A stretch of DNA of 5,358 bases, from NCBI GenBank assembly GCA_046484585.1, contig JAWOIQ010000194.1:1-5358 (forward strand), read 5' to 3'. Position 1 is the stretch's first letter. Every line of letters begins with the position of its first letter. The stretch is from JAGXFP01 sp046484585 (GTDB lineage: Bacteria; Desulfobacterota; Desulfobulbia; Desulfobulbales; JAGXFP01). The notes beneath the pieces were generated by a model. The model ran no database searches. It was not told where the DNA came from and saw nothing but the letters and a program-made list of their open reading frames with translations. The translations under genes and the position numbers were made by a program. This document shows positions 1-4,514 of this stretch, piece by piece.

Positions 1-752
1 CCCGGGGCCAGATAATCGGCCAGGGGCAGCCCCGTGAAATCCGGGCGGATTTTTTCGGTCTCTATGTGATCTGTTTGCCGGCCTGATATCTTGAGCAGGG
101 GGATTTCTCCCGGTCCGGCGACCAGGTGATCGATCAGCTTATCGAAGGGGTTCCGCCAATCCGGGCTGCTGAGCCAAGAGGTGATCAGGCCGCCGCCGAC
201 TGCGATCGGCAGTGTGGGGTGGTGTTTTTTGAGATAACCGATCATCGCGAAAGCGGTCGGGGCCTGGCTGAGGTAATTAATCGAAAAGCCGACCAGGGCA
301 GGCGGGTTTTCCGCCACCAGGCGGTCAAGCCTGGCCGCGAAGTAATCGTAAAAGATGTTCCCGGCCGGATCGTCGGCGGCCCGGAGAAGATCACCGCTCT
401 TTACCGGCGACAGCTTGTGGTCCTGGTAGTTGGCCGGATTTACCGTCAGGTCGTCGCGGCCGGTAGCGCCGAGGACCCGGCTCAGATCGCTGACCGCCCG
501 CTGGTAACGGGCCGGTTCCGCGTATAAAGCGGGATCGCGCAGGGCAGAAAGATTTTCGGCCAGGTGGCGGCGGGCTCGGCGGCTCCAGGTATCGCGGCGG
601 GACGGGTTGTTAGCCAGGAGATCGAGCTGGCCCTCCAGGTTGGCGTCGAGCATGGTGCAGGGAAGACCGTGGCCGCGCAGGGTGCCGGCCAGCAGGGTAA
701 GACCGGCCGGCGGTTCGCAGGCCTTGGCCAGGGGGGGATAAATCAGCAGCAC
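1..752 (-). CDS. B12-binding radical-SAM protein, N-terminal part (3' end outside window)
   Basis: The frame is open for 250 codons and runs off the left edge. The N-terminus (LLIYPPLAKACEPPAG, residues 2-17) is the first beta strand and loop of a cobalamin-binding Rossmann domain, as in B12-binding radical-SAM enzymes. Other Rossmann-like segments are ALVGFSINY (152-160), PIAVGGGLITS (182-192) and VAGPGEIPLL (211-220). The classical DxHxxG cobalamin-ligand motif is not seen, which is common in this superfamily. The last residues, FTGLPLADYLAP (239-250), resemble the linker that in this family leads into the radical-SAM core; the CxxxCxxC iron-sulfur motif should follow just beyond the window but is not visible. 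The insert at about 45-130 is Arg- and Ala-rich and unassigned. Start: an upstream in-frame TGA and no in-frame ATG leave GTG at 752 as the natural start, with a GGGAG ribosome site 9 nt upstream. Substrate and reaction cannot be told from this part. The gene lies downstream of a repeat element and the cytochrome terminator, so it probably has its own promoter. Confidence 0.85.
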   Translation of the reverse strand, partial: MLLIYPPLAKACEPPAGLTLLAGTLRGHGLPCTMLDANLEGQLDLLANNPSRRDTWSRRARRHLAENLSALRDPALYAEPARYQRAVSDLSRVLGATGRDDLTVNPANYQDHKLSPVKSGDLLRAADDPAGNIFYDYFAARLDRLVAENPPALVGFSINYLSQAPTAFAMIGYLKKHHPTLPIAVGGGLITSWLSSPDWRNPFDKLIDHLVAGPGEIPLLKISGRQTDHIETEKIRPDFTGLPLADYLAP

Positions 753-761
753 AATTTTCCG

Positions 762-766
762 CTCCC
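762..766 (-). promoter_or_regulatory. Ribosome binding site that fixes the GTG start of the radical-SAM gene
   Basis: On the minus strand GGGAG lies 9 nt before GTG at 752. The in-frame TGA further upstream leaves no ATG option, so this site decides the start. An out-of-frame ATG at 772 opens only a 9-codon reading frame that overlaps the GTG. No convincing -35/-10 pair was found in the 753-844 leader, which carries a short imperfect tandem of AGTTGTTT (plus strand, about 791-808). Confidence 0.6.
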
Positions 767-893
767 TTTCATCCTGTTGGTTTGCCGATCAGTTGTTTTA
801 AGTTGTTTATAGATGTCGGAGCCATGTGCCTTCCCTCGCGGCCGGTGAGGAGTAAGGAGTAAAGAGTGAGGAGCAGAAAAAAAGAGCATGTTA

Positions 894-936
894 AAGCTGA
901 GTTGAGCAGCTTGTCTGCTCAAACGAAACTTATGCC
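894..936. repeat. 43-bp box, copy 1 (overlapping hairpins)
   Basis: The box runs from AAGCTG to ATGCC. It contains GAGCAG (904-909) and CTGCTC (915-920), a 6-bp stem with a 5-nt loop. AAGCTG (894-899) can instead pair with CAGCTT (907-912). The two stems share bases and exclude each other. It differs from copy 2 at 3 of 43 positions. Confidence 0.8.
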
Positions 937-947
937 CTGTGGGTATA

Positions 948-1061
948 AAGCTGAGTTGAGCAGCTTGTCTGCTCGTACGAGACTTATGCCATTGCGGTAT
1001 AAGATTTCTCCCGTTGGTCGAAATGACATTAAGACAATCCCGACTTTTTGCGAACTCATCA
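948..1061. repeat. 114-bp repeat unit, copy in element 1
   Basis: This is one full period: the 43-bp box (948-990) followed by a segment with GTATAAGATTT, a TCGAAATGAC core and GACTTTTTGCGAA. It matches 2807-2920 at 107 of 114 positions with no indels. After it, a degenerate third box begins at 1062. Both strands are free of stops in one frame across the unit, and 114 is a multiple of three. Confidence 0.9.
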
Positions 1062-1164
1062 AAACTTAGTTGAGCAGCTTGTCTACTTTTATGCCCTTTA
1101 GGGGGCAAACGAAACTTATTTCTTGTGGGTGCAAAAGCCTTTTCTCCACACCCCTTACCCCCAT

Positions 1165-1198
1165 AAAAAAAAGGACCGGCAGGGACCGGTCCTTTTTT
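1165..1198 (-). terminator. Intrinsic terminator of the cytochrome gene
   Basis: On the minus strand A6, then GGACCGG (1192-1186), loop TCCCTG (1185-1180), CCGGTCC (1179-1173) and T8 (1172-1165). The 7-bp GC-rich core extends to 13 bp through A-T pairing of the flanks. It begins 23 bp after the cytochrome stop. The A-tract on the other side makes it formally bidirectional, but no plus-strand gene ends here. Confidence 0.92.
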
Positions 1199-1221
1199 GG
1201 GGCAAATAACCGAATCAACCA

Positions 1222-2463
1222 TTAAAGGTCTTTGGTCCGATGACAGTAAAAACAGCCGGTGGTTGTATCGCCAGTACCGCTGTGGGCTATCGTTGCATTA
1301 TAATCCCAGCGCAGGGCGTCGGGCCATTGGGAGCCGTGGGCCTTGTGGCAGCTGAGACACATTACCTGGTCGGTGGCGCCGATATTGCTCCTGTTTTGCC
1401 ACAGTGTACGGGCAAGGGGTAAGCCGGCGCCGTATGTTTGGCCGATTAGACCAGCAAAATCATCTTCGGTGTCAAAGCTCTTGACGTATACGTTGGTCGG
1501 ATGCCGCAGCCAGGGGATTGTATCTGTTGTCGTGTTTTCACGACGCGAACCCTTATTGTCTTCGCCCAGCATCTCATCCACCCCGCCCGGAGCATGGAAT
1601 TTATGATGACAGCCCGCGCAAAAGCGCCCTATGGGAAGTTCAGTCGGGCTTTCGTATTCAGTATCAGACTGTCCCCAGTAGATGTTCACCTCGGTCGTTC
1701 CCCAGTCGGCGCCTTCCAGAACTCCGTCCTTGTTGCTAACCATCATTTCAAACCCGTCGGTTCCGCCGTGTCCTCCGAGAAAACGGTATGCATTGCCGGG
1801 GCCGGTCGCGCCGGGGACCATGGGATCATGATGGCCGGTCCAGAGGTGACAGCCCTGACAGCCGTTTTCACTGGCCCCCGACTCGGGAATTCCCGTAACG
1901 GTGATGGCCAGACTCTCATGGCAGCTTCCCGCGCAGCCTTTGCCGGATGAGGTGCCGGGCGCCGGGGATACGGAGTCCGGTGCACTTATGCCCAGAACGT
2001 TATGACCGTATCCTTCTTGAGCAGCAGGTTCAACATAGGAGAAATTACCCCCGGCCAGGTCGTCAACCGCATTAACAGCGGCAGCGCCAACAGCGGTATC
2101 GCCGATATTCCAGACAATCGGCACCTTGAAACCGGAGGTGGTGCCGCCCATTTGGATGATTCTTGAGGCAGAGGGAGAGGAATGGCAGCCGACGCAGTCG
2201 GTTTTCAGAAGATACTGCTGGGCCGAGGTGTCCACACCGGGGCCGGTTCCGGTTAAATTCCCCTCCGCCGTCCAGCCCACGTTTGTGGCGCTGGTGGGGT
2301 CGACTATAACCTCGGTGGCGCCGTCCTGGCTGTTGTGCATGGTATGGCAGTTGGCGCAGGGGCCGGCGACCCTGGCGTTAACCAGAGTCGGAAAGGCCAG
2401 GATGATTGCGGGTATTAGCAAAAAACGTAGAAGTACGTTCTGGTGGATGCCGGTTATTCGCAT
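1222..2463 (-). CDS. Secreted multiheme c-type cytochrome (seven heme-binding motifs)
   Basis: The 413-residue product begins with a signal peptide: Arg2 and Arg13, a hydrophobic run at about 14-24, and a likely cleavage after VNA (28-30). Heme motifs are CANCH (36-40), CVGCH (90-94), a CX3CH variant CAGSCH (177-182), CQGCH (202-206), CAGCH (282-286), CLSCH (369-373) and CFYCH (404-408). Ten further His residues (43, 154, 211, 212, 232, 287, 290, 321, 376, 394) are enough for bis-His ligation of all seven hemes. The C-terminal pair, CLSCHKAHGS followed by CFYCH, has the look of the doubled-CXXCH family. The protein should act in the periplasm or outside the outer membrane as an electron carrier; its partners are unknown, and no porin, quinone-oxidising or assembly gene is in view. 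Start: ATG at 2463 follows a GGGGGG ribosome site; an in-frame GTG at 2475 lies across that site and is less likely. The gene has its own candidate promoter and terminator, so it is probably monocistronic. Confidence 0.93.
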   Translation of the reverse strand: MRITGIHQNVLLRFLLIPAIILAFPTLVNARVAGPCANCHTMHNSQDGATEVIVDPTSATNVGWTAEGNLTGTGPGVDTSAQQYLLKTDCVGCHSSPSASRIIQMGGTTSGFKVPIVWNIGDTAVGAAAVNAVDDLAGGNFSYVEPAAQEGYGHNVLGISAPDSVSPAPGTSSGKGCAGSCHESLAITVTGIPESGASENGCQGCHLWTGHHDPMVPGATGPGNAYRFLGGHGGTDGFEMMVSNKDGVLEGADWGTTEVNIYWGQSDTEYESPTELPIGRFCAGCHHKFHAPGGVDEMLGEDNKGSRRENTTTDTIPWLRHPTNVYVKSFDTEDDFAGLIGQTYGAGLPLARTLWQNRSNIGATDQVMCLSCHKAHGSQWPDALRWDYNATIAHSGTGDTTTGCFYCHRTKDL

Positions 2464-2467
2464 GTTT

Positions 2468-2473
2468 CCCCCC
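2468..2473 (-). promoter_or_regulatory. G-rich ribosome binding site deciding the cytochrome start
   Basis: On the minus strand GGGGGG is followed by AAAC and then ATG at 2463. Starting at the upstream GTG (2475) would place this site inside the coding region and leave that start without a Shine-Dalgarno sequence, so the ATG is preferred. Confidence 0.6.
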
Positions 2474-2532
2474 ACGCAAATTTTTTGAAAGATGGTATAA
2501 ATGATATGAATTTTATGAATCCCCTGCGAACC

Positions 2533-2560
2533 AAGATAACATATCTTCTGTCAGGGTCAA
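2533..2560 (-). promoter_or_regulatory. Candidate sigma70 promoter of the cytochrome gene
   Basis: On the minus strand TTGACC (2560-2555) and TATCTT (2538-2533) are separated by 16 bp, about 70 bp before the ATG. The AT-rich leader that follows contains a repeated ATTCATA. The -35 box matches consensus at five of six positions and the -10 at four of six. The assignment is by pattern only; other pairings in this AT-rich stretch are possible. Confidence 0.45.
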
Positions 2561-2608
2561 CTTTAATTTCGAGTTTCAGGTCTAAATTTGTAAGTTATTT
2601 TGACAGAA
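2546..2608. promoter_or_regulatory. 8-bp inverted repeat around the cytochrome promoter (possible operator pair)
   Basis: TTCTGTCA (2546-2553) and its exact reverse complement TGACAGAA (2601-2608) lie 47 bp apart. The inner arm falls within the candidate promoter spacer and the outer arm upstream of the -35. Such pairs can be regulator half-sites, but an 8-bp pair in about 150 bp of sequence may be chance. Confidence 0.2.
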
Positions 2609-2696
2609 TCTCAAACCAGTTCCGTGAGGGGTGAGGGGTGAGGAGCAGGGGAAAAAGAGCATGTTAAAGCTGATGAACTCGCAATGACTGAATTGT

Positions 2697-2743
2697 GACT
2701 TTTTGCGAACTCAACAAAGCTGATGGAAGAATCGCAAAAAGTC
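2697..2743. repeat. 12-bp perfect inverted repeat inside element 2
   Basis: GACTTTTTGCGA (2697-2708) is the exact reverse complement of TCGCAAAAAGTC (2732-2743), with a 23-nt loop. The same GACTTTTTGCGAA string occurs once in each 114-bp unit (from 1042 and 2901), so this hairpin was built from two opposed fragments of the unit. Confidence 0.75.
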
Positions 2744-2753
2744 GAAAAAAGCT

Positions 2754-2781
2754 GTCATTTCGAACGCATGTGAGAAATCTT
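2754..2781. repeat. Inverted partial copy of the GTCATTTCGA segment
   Basis: GTCATTTCGA (2754-2763) and GAAATCTT (2774-2781) are, in opposite orientation, the same segment as AAGATTT (2860-2866) and TCGAAATGAC (2877-2886) in the adjacent 114-bp unit. The 10-bp arms are exact; the middle differs. Confidence 0.75.
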
Positions 2782-2806
2782 GTTCTTTAACCCATTGGAA
2801 CTATTA

Positions 2807-2920
2807 AAGCCGAGTTGAGCAGCTTGTCTGCTCGTACGAGACTTATGCCCTTGTGGTATAAGATTTATCCCGTTGGTCGAAATGACATTGAGGCAATCCC
2901 GACTTTTTGCGAATTCATCA
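2807..2920. repeat. 114-bp repeat unit, copy in element 2
   Basis: This is the full unit, matching 948-1061 at 107 of 114 bases with substitutions only. It contains the overlapping hairpins (GAGCAG 2817-2822 with CTGCTC 2828-2833) followed by the CGTACG palindrome and the TCGAAATGAC core. The alternative AAGCTG arm carries one change here (AAGCCG). Confidence 0.9.
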
Positions 2921-2963
2921 AAGCTGAGTTGAGCAGCTTGTCTGCTCGTACGAAACTTATGCC
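2921..2963. repeat. 43-bp box, last copy in element 2
   Basis: AAGCTG (2921-2926) to ATGCC, with GAGCAG (2931-2936) and CTGCTC (2942-2947). It lies exactly 114 bp after the previous box and is followed within 25 bp by the right heptamer array. Confidence 0.8.
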
Positions 2964-3016
2964 CTGTAGTAAAAAAGCCTTTCCTCCTCACTCCTCACTC
3001 CTCACGCAACGGGCAA

Positions 3017-4246
3017 TCAAGCGACCAGGTCGTCGACCAGGTAGCCTTTGCCGGCCGTTTTCCAGGCGAGAAGTCCGGCGCCTAGATGATAGGCCGCCAC
3101 CGGGATTATGGCGACTCCGATGCCGCCCGGCACCTGAAAAATCAAGAGGCCGACGGTAAGCAGCCAGCTCACCAGATAGCCGCTCATTTCCATAAGGCCG
3201 AGGGGGTAATAGCCCAGATAGATCGAGCCCAGCCCCGGCAGGATCAGTGATCGGACCAGGGCCTCTCTGGGATTTTTAAATGCGGCGCCGCAGTGGGGAC
3301 AGCCTGCGAGTCCGGCGGGAAGGGGGGTGTGGCAGGAGGGGCAGAGCTGGGGCAGGGAGACCTTGCCGGCCGCTGCCGCCGGGGCTTGTTCAACTCTCGC
3401 GGCGATAAAGTCTTTTACCGAGCCGGCGAGATCGCGGCTGACCGTGGTGAAATTCCATTTGCCCGCCGATCCGTGCCTGATAATCAGCGATGACAGAAAA
3501 AGACCGCGGCCGATTCCGGCTATTTCGTTATAGGGGATCTGGAAAATGTAGCGGGTTGGACGATCCAGGCGGCGGTTGACGTTGATTAACAGCAGGCGCT
3601 TATCGGTGCAGACGATGGCGAAATAGTTTGACAGCATGGTCAATAGGCCGTTGGCGTAAGGAATCTCGAAAGGATGGTAGCTGATCCCCCTGGCAATCCT
3701 TAAGACCTTTTCGCCCTCGGCAAGGAGGCCGCCGGTCAGGAGATCGTGCACCGTCGCGACTGTTTTCAGGATACGCCGGTTTTGCCTGGTCCTGAAACCA
3801 TGCTTTCCCGGCCCGGTCAAAATTTCGCGATAGACGAATTTATCCGGGGAAAGTTTCCGCAGTTCCGGCAAGGCGGTGAAGAGCTCGGCGTCGGCGCCGC
3901 TCTCTTCGCTTGCGGAAGGGGGAACCGGCGGCGCGCCGGCGGGGTTCTCCCTTGAAACAGCCGGTGGTTCCAGGTCTTCTTCGTGGTGGTCGGTCAAGAG
4001 TATATCGAATTCTTCCGGCGTTGTTTTTTGGGGTTTTTCGGGAATCAAGGTTTCTTCGGAGCTTTCCCCGCTTTCAGCGGTCCCGGCAGGCGGTGCAACC
4101 GGGCCGATAATCATTTTGGCTCCGCACTGCTTGCAGTTCGCCGTAAACTTCCGGGCAGGAAGCCGGTCGCTGACCAGTTTGTGTATCTTGCCGCATTCCG
4201 GACAGATGATATCCATGGTTTTTTTTAAGTTTTCAGCTTGGGTCAT
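3017..4246 (-). CDS. Zinc-ribbon protein with PH-like middle domain and C-terminal membrane segments
   Basis: The product has 409 residues. An N-terminal MJ0042-like zinc ribbon uses Cys15, Cys18, Cys38 and Cys41. A Pro/Glu/Ser-rich acidic linker (about 49-125) follows. A mixed region at about 175-285 (EKVLRIARGISY, FAIVCTDKRLLLINV, IPYNEIAGIGRG, LIIRHGSAGKWNF) has the strand pattern of bacterial PH or GRAM-like domains. A second zinc ribbon has Cys302, Cys305, Cys316 and Cys319. The C-terminus is hydrophobic (about 330-396), with LPGLGSIYLGYYPLGLMEM resembling TM2-type membrane proteins. It is likely an inner-membrane protein with its zinc and PH-like parts in the cytoplasm. Its function is not known; lipid binding, stress sensing or a scaffold role would be guesses. 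The ATG at 4246 has a weak AGAAG-type ribosome site. The in-frame ATG at residue 11 (4216) begins MDIICPECG, a common family start, but lacks a ribosome site. No convincing promoter was found upstream. A repeat element follows the stop by 11 bp. Confidence 0.85.
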   Translation of the reverse strand: MTQAENLKKTMDIICPECGKIHKLVSDRLPARKFTANCKQCGAKMIIGPVAPPAGTAESGESSEETLIPEKPQKTTPEEFDILLTDHHEEDLEPPAVSRENPAGAPPVPPSASEESGADAELFTALPELRKLSPDKFVYREILTGPGKHGFRTRQNRRILKTVATVHDLLTGGLLAEGEKVLRIARGISYHPFEIPYANGLLTMLSNYFAIVCTDKRLLLINVNRRLDRPTRYIFQIPYNEIAGIGRGLFLSSLIIRHGSAGKWNFTTVSRDLAGSVKDFIAARVEQAPAAAAGKVSLPQLCPSCHTPLPAGLAGCPHCGAAFKNPREALVRSLILPGLGSIYLGYYPLGLMEMSGYLVSWLLTVGLLIFQVPGGIGVAIIPVAAYHLGAGLLAWKTAGKGYLVDDLVA

Positions 4247-4323
4247 TTTCTTCTATCTCTCAACTTTCCGGGTTAACTTAATTATCCGATAAAATGAGTT
4301 GTTTTAGATCGATTATCAAACGA

Positions 4324-4399
4324 GAAGCCGGAAGCCAGGAGCCAGGGAAAAAGCTTTAAAATCAGCCCTTTTGACTTCCGGATACCGACTCCTGGCTTC
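4324..4399. repeat. Small heptamer-bounded inverted element (GAAGCCA type)
   Basis: Left array: GAAGCCG (4324-4330), GAAGCCA and GGAGCCA (4338-4344). Right array: TGACTTC (4372-4378), CGGATAC, CGACTCC and TGGCTTC (4393-4399), whose reverse complements are GAAGCCA, GGAGTCG, GTATCCG and GAAGTCA. The 27-bp middle contains GGGAAAAAGC, an AAAGCTTT palindrome and AGCCCTTT. It is the same design as the larger elements with a different heptamer and almost no interior. It lies between the terminator of the upstream AsmA-like gene and the zinc-ribbon gene. Nothing else of note is seen in 4247-4514 beyond this and the terminator. Confidence 0.8.
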
Positions 4400-4418
4400 T
4401 TTACGGTTGAAACAATTT

Positions 4419-4453
4419 AAAAAGCCGATTCAGGATTCTTACCTGAAATCGGC
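4419..4453 (-). terminator. Intrinsic terminator of the AsmA-like gene
   Basis: On the minus strand GCCGATTTCAGG (4453-4442), loop TAAGAAT (4441-4435), CCTGAATCGGC (4434-4424), then five T (4423-4419). The stem is 11 bp with one bulged T. It lies about 60 bp past the stop codon at 4515. Confidence 0.88.
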
Positions 4454-4514
4454 CTGTAGTCAATATCGATTTGCCGATAAACAACAAGCGCGGCCCGTAA
4501 CGGGTTCAGGATTA

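Larger units (their letters stand above)
845..1158. repeat. Heptamer-bounded intergenic repeat element, copy 1
   Basis: The left end is four 7-bp tandem repeats on the plus strand: GTGAGGA (845-851), GTAAGGA, GTAAAGA and GTGAGGA (866-872). They are followed by an A-rich tract and GAGCATGTTAAAG. The right end carries the reverse-complement type, TCCACAC (1145-1151) and CCCTTAC (1152-1158), preceded by AGCCTTTTC. The interior holds three copies of a 43-bp box (894-936, 948-990 and a truncated 1062-1095) plus one full 114-bp unit (948-1061). The TCGAAATGAC core (1018-1027) reads GTCATTTCGA on the other strand, a theme I recall from intergenic repeats of several bacterial phyla. No target-site duplication and no transposase are visible. 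The element starts 6 bp beyond the cytochrome terminator. It accounts for nearly all of the gap between the cytochrome and radical-SAM genes; open frames crossing it are products of the repeat, not likely genes. Confidence 0.85.
2624..3005. repeat. Heptamer-bounded intergenic repeat element, copy 2
   Basis: The left array is GTGAGGG (2624-2630), GTGAGGG and GTGAGGA (2638-2644). The right array is three perfect copies of TCCTCAC (2985-2991, 2992-2998, 2999-3005). Together they form a 21-bp terminal inverted repeat matching at 19 of 21 positions. Inside the left end is GCAGGGGAAAAAGAGCATG, nearly as in copy 1; inside the right end is AAAAAAGCCTTTCC. The interior holds a hairpin of the GACTTTTTGCGA segment (2697-2743), an inverted partial copy of the GTCATTTCGA segment (2754-2781), a full 114-bp unit (2807-2920) and a final 43-bp box (2921-2963). 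Element 2 starts 11 bp after the stop of the zinc-ribbon gene, which has no separate terminator, and ends about 60 bp upstream of the candidate cytochrome promoter. No gene is supported within it. Confidence 0.88.

Noticed and set aside
743..772. Nine-codon ATG frame (772-743) overlapping the GTG start, as a leader peptide
   Set aside because: It lacks a properly spaced ribosome site and has no attenuator-like structure or codon bias.
126..812. Plus-strand open frames of 133 and 82 codons near the left edge
   Set aside because: They are antisense to the B12-binding radical-SAM frame, whose minus-strand protein has clear family motifs.
743..1222. 159-codon minus-strand open frame directly after the cytochrome stop (ATG overlapping TAA)
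   Set aside because: It crosses the strong intrinsic terminator at 1165-1198, consists mostly of the intergenic repeat unit, and ends inside the start of the radical-SAM gene. No ribosome site or family signature is seen.
1501..1950. Plus-strand open frames of up to 149 codons within the cytochrome region
   Set aside because: They are shadows of the minus-strand cytochrome gene, which has a signal peptide and seven heme motifs.
2755..2991. 78-codon minus-strand open frame with the same repeat peptide
   Set aside because: It lies wholly inside repeat element 2; its likeness to the 743-1222 frame is explained by the shared 114-bp DNA unit.
845..3005. Repeats considered as a CRISPR array
   Set aside because: Copies are spaced 54 or 114 bp apart with related, not unique, intervening sequence, and no cas gene is present.
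845..3005. Repeats considered as an insertion sequence with the cytochrome gene as cargo
   Set aside because: Each element has its own pair of inverted ends and both lie in the same orientation. No transposase and no flanking duplication were found, so a composite transposon is not supported.
3876..4292. 138-codon plus-strand open frame opposite the zinc-ribbon gene
   Set aside because: It is antisense to a gene with two clear zinc ribbons and has no recognisable features of its own.
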